From the NCBI RefSeq assembly GCF_017876515.1, contig NZ_JAGIOC010000001.1, positions 2,108,001 through 2,172,000 of the forward strand: a stretch of DNA of 64,000 nt. The letters run 5' to 3'. This document shows positions 49,879-59,508 of this stretch, one piece after another; within the stretch, counting starts at the first letter, position 1; each line of letters begins with the position of its first letter. Made by a program: the position numbers and the translations under genes. Below the pieces are notes generated by a model. It had not been told where the DNA came from. It ran no database searches and saw only the letters and a list, made by a program, of their open reading frames with translations. Source of the DNA: Brachybacterium fresconis (GTDB lineage: Bacteria > Actinomycetota > Actinomycetes > Actinomycetales > Dermabacteraceae).

Positions 49879-51165
49879 GTGCACGAGAATACTGGTTCGC
49901 AGCGGGATGCTGCGAGCACGATCTTCAACCTGCCCAACTACCGCGTCATCGATGCCGTCGACCTGCCCGATGGCAGCCGGCGGGTGGTGATCGCCTCGAC
50001 CGTCCCGCCGGGCTGTCCGTCCTGCGGGGCGCTCGCGACGCAGGTCCACTCCCGCCGGATGCAGCAAGTCAGGGACGTTCCCGTCGCCGGGGCGACGGTG
50101 GTGGTGTGGGCCAAGCGGCGCTGGTTCTGTCTCGAGCCGGCCTGCGCCCGGGGCACGTTCGCTGAGGCCACCGAGCAGATCCCCCGATACGCCCGCTCGA
50201 CCACCAGGCTGCGCGATCAAGTCGTCTCGGCCGTGATCACCTCCGGCCGGGCAGCTTCCGAGGTCGCCCGGGCCCACGGCGTCTCGTGGTGGCTGGTCCA
50301 GGCCGCCCTCAGCGCCGCTGCCGTGGTCCTGACCGACGTCGAGAAGACGTGCGTGACCCGGCTGGGCATCGATGAGCACCGCTACCGGTCAGTGCGCTGG
50401 TTCCGCACCGATCAGGGCTCCTGGAGGCGGTTCGAGCCGTGGATGACGACACTGGTCGACCTGGCCACCGGGCAGGTCCTGGGCATCGTCGACGGCCGCG
50501 ACAGCGCCACCGTCGGGGACTGGCTCGCCCAGCGCTCCGAGGCCTGGCGGGAGCGGATCGAGATCGTCGCGATCGACCCCTCGGCCGCGTTCCGCAAAGC
50601 ACTACGGACCTACCTGCCCCGCGCCGCGGTCTCGGTCGACAAGTTCCACCTCGTAAAGCTCGGCAACGACATGGTCACCACCATCAGGCAGCGCCTGGCC
50701 CGCACCCACCGCGGTCGCCGGGGCCGCAAGGACGACCCGGCCTGGGCCCACCGGATGCTGCTGCTACGCGGCGGCGACACCCTCACCCCGCGAGCCTGGG
50801 AGCGGCTCGAGGACGTGTTCCGCACCGATGACCCCACCGACGAGCTCTCCGCCGCCTGGGGCATCAAGGAGCAACTCCGCCGCCTGCTGGCCACCGACAC
50901 CCTCGCCCAGGCCTGGGACGAACGGATGCGGATGGGCTACTTCGCCCAGATCGCGAACATGCCCGAGGCGACAAAGCTCTACGACACCGTCGTGGCCTGG
51001 TGGGACGCGATCGAGGTCCTCATCGTCACCGGCGCGACCACCGCCCGCGTCGAGGCCGCGAACACCGGCATCAAGAACATCAAACGCACCGGCCGCGGAT
51101 TCCGCAACGCGGAGAACTACCGGATGCGTATCCTGCTGACCAGCGCCGCGAGAACCGTAGCGTGA
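49879..51165 (+). CDS. ISL3-family transposase
   Basis: A 428-residue DDE transposase. The N-terminal zinc finger has CPSCGALATQVHSRR and CLEPAC. HGVSWWLVQAAL is the helix-turn-helix. The catalytic core begins at LGIDEHRYRSV (first Asp) and continues through VAIDPSAAFRKALR (second Asp) and VSVDKFHLVKLGNDMV. The Glu is expected within ATTARVEAANTGIKNIKRTG. The length and order match ISL3 transposases. The start is the GTG just behind the hairpin at 49816-49877. The frame is intact. Confidence 0.93.
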   Translation: MHENTGSQRDAASTIFNLPNYRVIDAVDLPDGSRRVVIASTVPPGCPSCGALATQVHSRRMQQVRDVPVAGATVVVWAKRRWFCLEPACARGTFAEATEQIPRYARSTTRLRDQVVSAVITSGRAASEVARAHGVSWWLVQAALSAAAVVLTDVEKTCVTRLGIDEHRYRSVRWFRTDQGSWRRFEPWMTTLVDLATGQVLGIVDGRDSATVGDWLAQRSEAWRERIEIVAIDPSAAFRKALRTYLPRAAVSVDKFHLVKLGNDMVTTIRQRLARTHRGRRGRKDDPAWAHRMLLLRGGDTLTPRAWERLEDVFRTDDPTDELSAAWGIKEQLRRLLATDTLAQAWDERMRMGYFAQIANMPEATKLYDTVVAWWDAIEVLIVTGATTARVEAANTGIKNIKRTGRGFRNAENYRMRILLTSAARTVA

Positions 51166-51209
51166 ACACCCTCCACAGCAGGGTCATTCACCACGAACCG
51201 CGAAGAGCC

Positions 51210-51217
51210 GCTTCAGC
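51210..51217. repeat. Target-site duplication of ISL3, right
   Basis: GCTTCAGC, identical to 49757-49764. Confidence 0.88.
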
Positions 51218-51554
51218 GAAGTCGTTCAGGTTCCCAGCGGAGAGCATCCCGGCGTCGGCGACCACGACCATGTCCGCACGGTTGTGGCGGGCTTGGAACT
51301 GCTTGATGATCGGGATGATCGTGCGGGTCTCGGCCTTGTTCCCCTCGTAGCAGCCGAACTCCAAGGGGAACCCTTGTCGGTCCACCAGCAGCCCGACCAC
51401 AATCTGCGGATCCACGCGGCGTTCCTTGCTGAAGCCGACCTTGCGCAGCTCGACCTCGTACTTGGCCTCGAAGTAGAGCGTAGTGACGTCGTAGAGCACC
51501 AGGGAGACATCGCCCGTGGTTGAGGCGTGGGTGAAGCAGCGCGTCGCGATCTGG
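51218..51554 (-). pseudogene. IS1634-like transposase copy 1, middle part
   Basis: The frame reads QIATRCFTHASTTGDVSLVL, YDVTTLYFEAKYEVELRK and ADMVVVADAGMLSAGNLND, corresponding to the middle of the copy 2 transposase. It is the other half of the gene split by ISL3. Its upstream end stops at 51554, where an IS1634-like terminal sequence begins, so the N-terminal part is lost. Confidence 0.75.
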
Positions 51555-51661
51555 CCTGAGTTGATGCATTTGCTTAGCCCCCCGGTTTCCCGGTGATTCG
51601 CTCGATAATCGTGGCGGCGTTCTCGGGGATCTGAGGCGGGATCAGCTGGGTGTGGTCCCCG
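51555..51661. mobile_element. 107-bp remnant of a third IS1634-like copy
   Basis: It begins CCTGAGTTGATGCATTTGCT at 51555, as does copy 2 at 51662. On the minus strand it encodes only the last residues of a transposase (IPENAATIIERITGKPGG). It ends exactly where copy 2 begins, so it is a stub left by insertion of copy 2 or by recombination between copies. Confidence 0.7.
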
Positions 51662-53411
51662 CCTGAGTTGATGCATTTGCTTAGTGCCCCGATCTCCCGG
51701 TGATCTGCTCGATGATCGTGGCGGCGTTCTCGGGGATCTGGGGCGGGATCAGTTGTTTGTGATCGCCGGCTTGAAGGAGCGCGGACTGGATCGGGCGCAG
51801 CGTGGTGATGATCCGTTTCAGGCTCAGCCCGGTCTCGTTCTGCATGAACCGCGCGATGGCCAGCGCAGTGAACACGATGGTCAGGTGGGCTTCGATCGCC
51901 TCGCGTTGCCGATGGAACATGGGCCTGGCCTGGAGATCGCTCTTGCTCATCCGGAACGATTGCTCGACCTGCCAGAGGTCGTGATAGCTCGAGAGCACCT
52001 CCGCAGGCGGCATGACGTCGGCGGGGATGTTGGTGACGTAGCCCTTGAGCCCGACCAGGCCTCGTGCTCGTTCGAGGGACGCCTCATCGAGGGAGCGGCC
52101 AGCAGCGGTGGTCTTGACGAACCTGGTCGACTTCACCGCGGCGTCCCCGTCGATCACCGCGCGGGCGCGGTTCTCTTGCGCGGTCAGTGTGTGCCCGTCC
52201 CGGGTGGCACGCTTCTTCGAGAAGGCCCAGACCGCGCGCCAATGCCCGGGATGCTCCTCCGGGCCCCAGACCGGCTCCCGCCGGCGCCGCTTCCGCTCCG
52301 TCTTGGTGTTGCCGTGGCGGGGCGTGATCGTGTCGATCAGCTGCCCGTCCTCGAAAGCATCCCCGTTCCAGTGGAAGTGATTCGCGAGGTCACCGGGGGC
52401 TTTGACCTGCCTCGAGCCGACGATGAACTTCAAACCTGCTTCGTCCAGAGCGGTCAGGTTGGCGGTGGAGAGCATCCCCGCATCAGCGACGACGACCGTG
52501 TCCGCGAGATTGTGGCGGGCCTGGAACTGCTTAATGATCGGCACGATCGTCCGCGTCTCCGCATGATTCCCCTCGAAGCAGCCGATATCCAGCGGAAACC
52601 GTTCCGGTCCACCAGCAGCCCGACCACGATCCGCGGATCCACCCGGCGCTCCTTGGAGTAGCCAACCTTCCGCAGTCGGTCCTCGTACTCCGCCTCGAAG
52701 TAGAGGGTCGTGACGTCGTAGAGGACCAGCGAGACGTCACCGCTGTTGGCGGCGCGTTCAAAGCACTTCGTGGCGATCTGGTCGCGGTAGTACCGGTCCT
52801 GGGCCCGGCGGACGTGGCGATAGATCGTCGTGTGATGCGGTGGATCCACACCCAACCCCTCGAGAACGCGGATCGTATCGAGCTTCGACGTCGGCTCCAC
52901 CAGCCGAGCGAGCACGACTTGCTCGAACACCTCGTCGTCGACGCTCCCGAAGCCCAGGCGCGCATACGCAGCTCTCAGCGTGGACCAGAGCACGTCGCTG
53001 GTGGTCCCCACGACGCGAACACCGCTGGGACCTGCTGCGCCGGACGGGCTCGCTGGAGGCGGAGCATCCGGGACGAGCGCGCGCTGCCGCTGCGTGGGTC
53101 GGGCAAGCGCGGTATCGGCCCCGGGCCCAACGCCGAGCTCGAGGGCTTCTTGCTCGCCCTGGAGAATCTCGCGGCCACGCTGGACCAGCAATGCGACCTC
53201 GACCGGGCTATGGCCAGAGCCGACGTGCTTGATGATCTCCAGCTTCCCGTGTCGCTTCTGGACGACCTGGACCGCAGTCGCTCCCGACCCGGTCCTCACC
53301 TTCCGCACGAACGCCACTCCGTTGGTATCCCGAATCCGCCACCTCGACCCACAAACTTCCAGGTCACAGAGTTTCGGATACTCCGATGGCATCACCGTGC
53401 ATCAAGTCAGG
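51662..53411 (-). mobile_element. IS1634-like element copy 2, full length
   Basis: A 1750-bp unit bounded by CCTGAGTTGATGCA (51662-51675) and its inverted partner TGCATCAAGTCAGG (53398-53411), 13 of 14 matching. The flanks show no target duplication, because the left side is another IS remnant. It encodes one transposase with a single frameshift. Confidence 0.75.
51681..53395 (-). pseudogene. IS1634-like transposase copy 2, frameshifted
   Basis: The N-terminal frame (from 53395) runs through RVVGTTSDVLWSTLRAAYAR and YDVTTLYFEAEYEDRL to RIVVGLLVDRNGF. One C is then missing near 52594-52598 (GGTTTCCGCTGG for the expected GGTTTCCCGCTGG). The next frame continues DIGCFEGNHAETRTIVPIIK to the C-terminus at 51681, with SSYHDLWQVEQSFRMSKSDL, the conserved block of this DDE family. 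Apart from this deletion the gene looks complete. It could be a true mutation or a base-calling error. Confidence 0.72.
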
Positions 53412-53514
53412 ACTGACACACTAAACTTGCGCAACCCAGAACAGAGTCACGCTCACCGGTGACAAGGCCCTTCACTCATAAAAGTCATCGATCGGTCCGA
53501 CGGGAGCCTCAGTA

Positions 53515-54954
53515 CTACATCGCAGCAAAAGTAGGGTCATAATACGCAATTATTCGCTCAATCAGTCCCGATTCCAATCGCTCATCATCTGGAAGGCCCC
53601 AAGCGGCCGCAAAGAGCTTTCGGCTATTCATTGCAGAGTGGGACGCCAGAACCACCGAGAATTCTGCATGCTGCACCGCTGTCCAAGTTCCCATTCGCTG
53701 CTCCCAATATACGAGGTCACCAAAATCGGCGTCGAACAGATTTGTGTCATAGTTCCCCCGAGCGAGGTAACTCCGTATAGCAGAACGTGTCGCAACTTCG
53801 TATGCCTTACTTGCGGTCTTTCGGACCTCGCCCGCATACAAAGCATAGGCTAGACTCTCTGGTTCTTGCGGCAAATGAGCCTTAACCCGCGAGTTGAAGG
53901 GCCCGCGCATTACCTCACCCCCAAGCCCCTTAACAAAGAGACTTCGCTTCTCGAGCAATGGGGCGATTTGCGCGGGAAGCAACGGGGTTCCCCGAGTCAA
54001 ACCGGTAGCGTTTCGGGCGGCTTCCCTAATTTCATTCGCTTCCGGCGTACTGGGCCTCATGCTCATGTGGACCCACTCGTGTTCGCCACCGAGATAGTCA
54101 GCAAGTACCGGGATTCTTGCAGCCTCCTCAGCGGGCATCTTATCCCAGGTAATATATTTCGCCCTTACGCCCAGGCTGTGTAACGTGGCAATGATTGCTC
54201 TGGAATCGACTCCGCCCGTCAGCCCTATAACCGGGTTGTATCGTCCGGATAGAAACTTTGCATAGGCTGCAAAGTATTCATCCCACACCTCAATGAGATC
54301 CTCAAATGAGCTTGCACGAATCGCTTCGCGCGGCCAGTACCGAGAGGTTGCGCCCGATCGAAGGTCCAACTCATTATTCGGGATCAGATGCACAATTTCG
54401 CTGTATGCAGATAAGTCGCCTGGCAGGAAGCGGGTAACCTTCGATCGGTATTCGTCGCTCGCCATGAACCGTTTAATGTCTGGTGACGGGGAAAGAGAAT
54501 CACAATCAGCTATAAGACTAGAATGTGAAGCGACAATCGGACTCGGTCCAAGCCGATAGAACACGGCTTGGGAGCCAAGCGGGTCGTGCACCACCGCTCC
54601 GTCCCTGCCACGCAGGATAAAAATGGCGAATCGTCCAGCCAGACTGTCAAGTGGAGCGCGTTCACCGCTAGCTAGCCGTGCAAGAAGAGTATCAAGTGTT
54701 TCACCGCCGTGAGCGACAAAGATATCACCGATAGCCACAATCGTGTGCCCATCAGTCCCTTCGACACGATGAATGGATGATTCGGGGTGAACGAACAATT
54801 TGAATCCAGGCGTAAGCAGCCGATTCCAACGGTGAAGAAACGACTGGTTATCCAGTTGGTGGCGGCGGGACGTTAGAATAAACCCGAGGCGGTATTCCAG
54901 CATATTCATAAGTTTTGCCTCATTGAATCGTCGATTCGTGCTCTTAGCATCCAC
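53515..54954 (-). CDS. Asparagine-synthase-like amidotransferase without glutaminase cysteine
   Basis: A 479-residue protein. Residues 20-150 resemble the Ntn glutaminase fold of AsnB but lack the N-terminal catalytic Cys. The ATP-pyrophosphatase loop GLTGGVDSR is intact at residues 244-252, so it can still activate a carboxylate with ATP, using free ammonia or another amine. VHMSMRPSTPEANEI and KGLGGEVMRG are further family motifs. In O-antigen and capsule loci such enzymes amidate uronic acids. The context (WecC and a heparinase-like gene directly upstream on the same strand) supports this. Codon use is A+T-richer than in the rest of the window. The start at 54954 is not certain. Confidence 0.75.
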   Translation of the reverse strand: MDAKSTNRRFNEAKLMNMLEYRLGFILTSRRHQLDNQSFLHRWNRLLTPGFKLFVHPESSIHRVEGTDGHTIVAIGDIFVAHGGETLDTLLARLASGERAPLDSLAGRFAIFILRGRDGAVVHDPLGSQAVFYRLGPSPIVASHSSLIADCDSLSPSPDIKRFMASDEYRSKVTRFLPGDLSAYSEIVHLIPNNELDLRSGATSRYWPREAIRASSFEDLIEVWDEYFAAYAKFLSGRYNPVIGLTGGVDSRAIIATLHSLGVRAKYITWDKMPAEEAARIPVLADYLGGEHEWVHMSMRPSTPEANEIREAARNATGLTRGTPLLPAQIAPLLEKRSLFVKGLGGEVMRGPFNSRVKAHLPQEPESLAYALYAGEVRKTASKAYEVATRSAIRSYLARGNYDTNLFDADFGDLVYWEQRMGTWTAVQHAEFSVVLASHSAMNSRKLFAAAWGLPDDERLESGLIERIIAYYDPTFAAM

Positions 54955-55139
54955 TTTTCATACGCCTTGCTCCTTAGATGTGCGACGTCACTTCCCCCGC
55001 AATTCTGACCGAAAAATAAAGTCCGACCCCACAGAGAGCGAAATCCATTATGAAACTGGGATGCTCTGGAAGCGAATAACGTCCAGTCCGCCCCGAATAA
55101 GCAAGTGGAGTCAGAACCCTCCGAGATGCGAAGAGCAGA

Positions 55140-56855
55140 CTACGCCCCGTCAACTGATACGCCGTCTCGAGTGGATCGGATCTTCCACACCGACTCGCCA
55201 CGAGACAAATCCAGTGCTAAGTCACCCGTCATAGTGACTCTAGAATCAATTATCCCTAACGGTTGTGGCGCATTCGGGGCGATAAGCGTGGTAAGTCGGG
55301 ACGCGCTCGAGTTTGATTCCGCGGTTAAACGGACGCCAGGCTTTAGCGTTTTCCACTTTACGCCTACCCACGCGTCCACTCGTTCATCGGCTGCCTCAAT
55401 TGCGCGTAGTTTAGCACCACTACCCAGCCAGGTCATCGTCAAACTCGTTTTCGGGCCAAAGAGCCGGAATGCTCGATCTCGGAAGCGCACCTTGATCCCA
55501 GGCTCCACCTGCCAGTGCTGCACTATCGGCATCTTACTGTTTGACTCGGCAGAGTCAGACACGATCCAGCAGTCTGGCCCGGGTAAATACACTACTCGTC
55601 GCCGAACATTCGCCTCAGGATAACCGTGGTCAAGTAAGGTGAAGTCGTGCGCCGAGCTAGTCACGCTTCGCGAGACAAGCTCCACCGGTAGACGAGCGTC
55701 ATGATGAGTGTTTTTAAGTAGCGCAACGTTGTGCGCTTCCCGGGAGGCAAGATAGGTCCTAGTCGCATCCTTCTTCTGATAACTATGGAATCCCGAGTCC
55801 GTCAACCACCGTGTGCCGGCTGCATAGATGTGGAGGCTCCCGCGATCTTGATGAGCGTGCGCATTAACGTGCACCCCATGCCGTATCAACATGTGCGATT
55901 CTTGATCAAGCGGACGTGACTCTCCCCAGCCACTCCGGGACATTACGTAGCCACCATCCAATACAAGCGTCGTTGCTGATGGTTTGCAACCTCGGATGCC
56001 ACCTGAACTCAGAAACTCTGTCTCGCCGCTAATATCGGAGGAAACCCGGGATCGTGAGGAATCACCGATCTGAGGAATCTGACCATTTGGTAATGTCATA
56101 TGAGCCAGCGCGAGAGCTCCGGAAGCAAGTCGCTTCTGAATATCTTCCGGTGGTTCGTGACCTTCTAGCTCGGCCCGCTTCCACGCCTGGGTCCACCAAA
56201 GAAGATTGAGCTGGTGATAGACGGTTGAGCCCTCGTCGTTACATCCTTGGTCGTCGAACGTCGTCATGAACTGCCTGCGCATCCTCGTGACGGCGGTTTC
56301 CAGGGCACCGGTGTCACGCAGTGTCGCGCTCACGACCAGCAATCCTACATGCTGATGCAATCCATGGTTCTTGCCAACGATGTGTGATTCATCGAGTAGC
56401 CAGTCTCTGTGGTACTTCAACAAGTCCACAAACCAATTGTCCGAGGATCCTACAAGTTGAGCGCCCAAGCTAAGTTGAATGGCACGGTTTCCGTCTGCCA
56501 TGTCCTTCCACGAGAATATTGAACTTGCGCGGGAGGCGGGAACGTTTCGCTCCGCCCAATGTTGGACCACTTTGATCCACTCGTTGCGCGCGTTTTCGTC
56601 GCCCTCACATGCCGCCCACCTAAGTGGATTGAGCCATCTAAGCGTTTGATGTTGAAATTGCCAGTTTCGGTCTCCGAAGGGGTCTGCTGCCCAGTCAGTT
56701 CGATCGCCGTGCCAGACTGGATGGGGCGGCAATCTTAGTCCGCCACCCTTGTAGATTTCCAGTTGATCAACCTGATTGTCGGGCTTTGCGTATGATATTC
56801 CGAATGCCTGCCGGTCGGCTACGCCGTGGTCAAGATCGGAAGGCTGAACGACCAT
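55140..56855 (-). CDS. Heparinase II/III-like protein
   Basis: A 571-residue protein. The N-terminal alpha-toroid covers residues 1-280 (WLNPLRWAACEGDENARNEW, GKNHGLHQHVGLLVVSATLR, GCNDEGSTVYHQLNLLWWTQ). The heparinase II/III beta-domain follows (LIRHGVHVNAHAHQDRGSLH, LTDSGFHSYQKKDATRTYLA), with the conserved His and Tyr residues expected of a lyase. No signal peptide is present. The family cleaves uronic-acid polysaccharides by beta-elimination, and related proteins occur in capsule loci. The ATG at 56855 has AAGGA 6 bases upstream. It is 185 bp upstream of the asparagine-synthase-like gene. The gene has relatively low G+C. Confidence 0.75.
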   Translation of the reverse strand: MVVQPSDLDHGVADRQAFGISYAKPDNQVDQLEIYKGGGLRLPPHPVWHGDRTDWAADPFGDRNWQFQHQTLRWLNPLRWAACEGDENARNEWIKVVQHWAERNVPASRASSIFSWKDMADGNRAIQLSLGAQLVGSSDNWFVDLLKYHRDWLLDESHIVGKNHGLHQHVGLLVVSATLRDTGALETAVTRMRRQFMTTFDDQGCNDEGSTVYHQLNLLWWTQAWKRAELEGHEPPEDIQKRLASGALALAHMTLPNGQIPQIGDSSRSRVSSDISGETEFLSSGGIRGCKPSATTLVLDGGYVMSRSGWGESRPLDQESHMLIRHGVHVNAHAHQDRGSLHIYAAGTRWLTDSGFHSYQKKDATRTYLASREAHNVALLKNTHHDARLPVELVSRSVTSSAHDFTLLDHGYPEANVRRRVVYLPGPDCWIVSDSAESNSKMPIVQHWQVEPGIKVRFRDRAFRLFGPKTSLTMTWLGSGAKLRAIEAADERVDAWVGVKWKTLKPGVRLTAESNSSASRLTTLIAPNAPQPLGIIDSRVTMTGDLALDLSRGESVWKIRSTRDGVSVDGA

Positions 56856-57018
56856 CAATTGTCCTTGCCTATTGTCGAAACTAAAGAACTTTTACTAGAT
56901 TTCAAGGCACCGCCGAAACCAAGCTTGCTTGTCGCTGAGCTTACCAGTTCCGTGCTTACCCTGCGGATGCTGACGCCTTGGATCGCGGTCGAGCTTGACC
57001 GCGGGAGAGTTATCGTCG

Positions 57019-57840
57019 TGAGCAAGCGGAAGAAGTACACGTCAGAGTACCGGCGGGAGGTTGCGGCACTGGTGCTGGCTGCGGACCGACTGATCCCGCA
57101 TACAGTCGGGGAGGTCGACGTGGGCGCGCTGCCGCTGAGACGCTGGGCCCAGCAAGATCGTGAGCGCCGGGGTCCGCCACTCGCACCGAATGCACCGTTG
57201 TTAGCTGAGGAATGGGAAGAGCTCAAGGATCTGCGGCGTCAGTCCACCAGCTGGAGGCGAGCAACGAGACCCCGGGAAGACAGTCACCTTCTTGGCTTCG
57301 AAGCCACCCGGGCGGGATGTTTTGAGCTGACGGACGCAGCGTAGGTGAGCGTCCAGGTCGGCCGAATGGCACGGTTGTTGAGCGTGGCCCGCCAAGGCCA
57401 CGACGCCTGGCAGCGACGCCGCCAGAAGAGTCCCCGGCCCAGAGCTCAGCGGCGAGAAGCACTCGACCAGGCCGTCTGCGTGGCGTTTTATTCCTCCGAT
57501 GACGTATTTGGCGCATCACGGATCACGTGCGAGCTTGCCGCCGAGGGCGTGGCACAGGCATGTCGATGCCGGCGACGACTCTCCATGATCCTGCCGCGAA
57601 GCGCGTCGCGGGTTGTACCTAGCGGCGGTAGGACGAGAGACGGCTCGGTGCGGTCGGAATCCCCTGAAAGTGTTCGTGGTGGCCGGACCGGACCGACGGC
57701 CGCCACGCGGTCGTTCGTTGGATCGAGAACGTCTACACACGTCGCTGGTTATACTCCAGCATCGACTGCACCAGCCCGGTCGCGTGCGAGAGGGCCGTCG
57801 TCCCCGACCGAGCCAAGACCGAAGAACACGCAGATTATGC
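57019..57840 (+). pseudogene. Degraded IS3-family element
   Basis: The frame from the GTG at 57019 (SKRKKYTSEYRREVAALVLA) is an OrfA start. It shifts frame near 57235 (HQLEASNETPGKTVTFLASK in the next frame). OrfB remains appear as MARLLSVARQGHDAWQRRR and FGASRITCELAAEGV. The final WIENVYTRRWLYSSIDCTSP, near 57715-57770, is the usual OrfB C-terminus. Several frameshifts and stops make it inactive. It separates the low-G+C block from the next G+C-rich genes. No clean terminal repeats were found. Confidence 0.7.
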
Positions 57841-58010
57841 TCAAGCAGATTGATCAGCCGTCAACGGCTTGCGGGCGAGTCCAAGGCTCGGGAGAACTGC
57901 ACTGGCGGCCAGTGCAGCCAGAGCGTGGAACCGCGACGATCCCCATTACAACTTCATCTCGACTCCGACGGTCACCTGCTCCCCAGATTTCAGAACACTA
58001 CCGTGGATGC

Positions 58011-58178
58011 ATGATGAGTTGCGACCTCGGTCCGATGACGAGCGGGGCTGACGGCGGCAATGCCCCCGTCAGCCCGGGCACCAGTGAGGCCCTGGAGGAC
58101 GAGACGGGCCCGACGCCCCCGCTGGATCCTTTCGACGGTGGAGTCGACCTGCATGTGGTCGACGAGGAGTACGTCTGA
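58011..58178 (+). CDS. Small acidic ORF, uncertain
   Basis: A possible 55-residue peptide starting MMSCDLGPMTSGADGGNAPV and ending GVDLHVVDEEYV. It is very acidic and rich in Gly and Pro, with no ribosome-binding site. It follows IS debris and lies 140 bp before the next glycosyltransferase gene. It may be the truncated end of a lost gene rather than a real one. The gap 58179-58318 shows nothing else. Confidence 0.25.
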   Translation: MMSCDLGPMTSGADGGNAPVSPGTSEALEDETGPTPPLDPFDGGVDLHVVDEEYV

Positions 58179-58318
58179 AGCGCTCTCGCCGGGTACTGTC
58201 GGAGGCCCGCCTTGCCCTCGGCCGGAAGACCCCCTCGCGCATGTTGCACGCCGTGCTCCGGGACCACGATGCTCGGCCAGCATCCACTGCCACTCTCCGA
58301 CCTTGAAGGGCGCACCGC

Positions 58319-59443
58319 ATGAAGATCCTTCTCGCGCCGAGCAATGTGGCCGACCAGTCGACGTCGATCGCGACGGGCCTGCGGAAGCTCGGACACGACG
58401 CGCAGATCTGGAACTACGGGCCGAGCCCGAACGGCTTCCGCGTCGATCGCGAGTTCAATCCCGAGACGGCTGAGGACTACTTCCGCGTGCTGGAAACCAG
58501 CATCGAGGAGCACTTCGACGTCTACCACTTCCATACGGCGCGCTCCCTGCTCCCCGCGCGAGGTAGCCTCCCCCAGATGTGGGACCTTCCTCTGCTCCGG
58601 GCCCTGGGCAAGCGGATCATCGTCTCCTTCCACGGGTCCGACGTCCGCAAGGCGAGCCACCATGTCGATGACGATCCCTGGAGCTTCTACCGCTTCGCCG
58701 ACATCCCCTGCGACGAGGAGAAGATCGATACCCGGCTCGCGATCATCCGCACCTACGCCCAAGCGATGACGGTGTCCTCCGTCCTCGACCAGGTCTACGT
58801 CCCCGAGGCCGCCTATCTGCCCAAGAGCCTCGACCTCACGGCCTATCCGATGACAGCCCCGCCGAACGGACGGCGCCCCGTCGTCCTCCATGCGACGCGA
58901 CGGCGCGCCACCAAGGGCACCGACATCATCGAGCAGGAGCTGGAGCGCCTGAGCCGTCGGTTCGATGTGGAGGTGCGGATCATCGAAGGGGCCGGGCACG
59001 ACGAGCTGCTGCGGGAAATGGCCCAGGCGGACATCGTCGTGGAGAAGCTCCTCGGCGGCGACGCCGGTGTCCTCTCCCTGGAAGCGATGGCCCTGGGGAA
59101 AGTTGCTGTCGCCCGGATCCGGGGCGAGGTCCTCGAGCGCCATCCATCGATGCCGGTCGCGAACGCCGACCCCGAGACCTTCGGCGAGGTCATGGCTGAC
59201 CTCCTGGCCTCGCCCGGACGTCGCGCCGTGCTCGGGGAAGCAGGGCGCGCGTACGTGGAAGCCGAGCATTCCGCCGAGTCCACCGGCCGGCTCCTGGAAG
59301 AGATCTACTCCTCTGCATCACCTCGGCCTGCGCGGCCCCATCCGGAGTGGGCGAGCGATCCGTCGCCGCGGCGCCTGGAGAAGGCTTACGCCCGCATCGA
59401 TGCCTTGGAGACCACGGTCGCGAGGCTCCGACAGCGCCATTGA
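58319..59443 (+). CDS. Glycosyltransferase (GT4-like, GT-B fold)
   Basis: A 374-residue protein. The N-terminal half begins MKILLAPSNVADQSTSIATG, with HFDVYHFHTARSLLP and IIVSFHGSDVRKASHH. The C-terminal half has VVLHATRRRATKGTDIIEQE, ADIVVEKLLGGDAGVLSLEA and MALGKVAVARI, which form the donor-binding half of GT4 enzymes. A C-terminal coiled coil of about 20 residues (YARIDALETTVARLRQRH) may contact other proteins. It has normal high G+C and stands between the IS remnant and the minus-strand modification genes. The donor and acceptor sugars are unknown. Confidence 0.8.
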   Translation: MKILLAPSNVADQSTSIATGLRKLGHDAQIWNYGPSPNGFRVDREFNPETAEDYFRVLETSIEEHFDVYHFHTARSLLPARGSLPQMWDLPLLRALGKRIIVSFHGSDVRKASHHVDDDPWSFYRFADIPCDEEKIDTRLAIIRTYAQAMTVSSVLDQVYVPEAAYLPKSLDLTAYPMTAPPNGRRPVVLHATRRRATKGTDIIEQELERLSRRFDVEVRIIEGAGHDELLREMAQADIVVEKLLGGDAGVLSLEAMALGKVAVARIRGEVLERHPSMPVANADPETFGEVMADLLASPGRRAVLGEAGRAYVEAEHSAESTGRLLEEIYSSASPRPARPHPEWASDPSPRRLEKAYARIDALETTVARLRQRH

Positions 59444-59467
59444 TTCGCATGCGCTCCTGAGTCTGCG

Positions 59468-59489
59468 GCCGGGCTCCCCGTGGACCGGC
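59468..59489. terminator. Hairpin between convergent glycan genes
   Basis: GCCGG (59468-59472) and CCGGC (59485-59489) pair around a 12-base loop in the 65-bp gap between the plus-strand glycosyltransferase and the minus-strand deacetylase. Confidence 0.3.
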
Positions 59490-59508
59490 GCGATTCCGGC
59501 AACGGCGG

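Larger units (their letters stand above)
49765..51209 (+). mobile_element. Complete ISL3-family insertion sequence
   Basis: A 1445-bp element. The terminal inverted repeats are GGCTCTTCCCGGTTCGTGGT (from 49765) and the matching sequence at 51188-51209, agreeing at 21 of 22 positions. It has a perfect 8-bp target duplication and one intact transposase gene. It entered the IS1634-like copy 1, and the intact duplication suggests a fairly recent event. Confidence 0.92.
48979..51554 (-). mobile_element. IS1634-like element copy 1, degenerate and interrupted by ISL3
   Basis: The end CCTGAGTTG at 48979 matches the ends of the copy at 51662-53411. The transposase is broken by a 1-base deletion and a stop codon near 49560-49590 and by the ISL3 insertion (49765-51209). 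Its 5' third is missing beyond 51554, where another IS1634-like end begins. Confidence 0.75.

Noticed and set aside
51188-51676. A complete plus-length ORF across the IS1634-like stub junction
   Set aside because: The frame crosses two IS junctions by chance; only its central part is genuine transposase, so the pieces are annotated as pseudogenes.
58011-58178. Acidic 55-residue ORF as a lasso-peptide or other RiPP precursor near asparagine-synthase-like genes
   Set aside because: There is no leader motif, no penultimate Thr before a core, no B1/B2 protease or recognition-element gene nearby. The AsnB-like genes fit glycan amidation better. It is listed only as an uncertain ORF.
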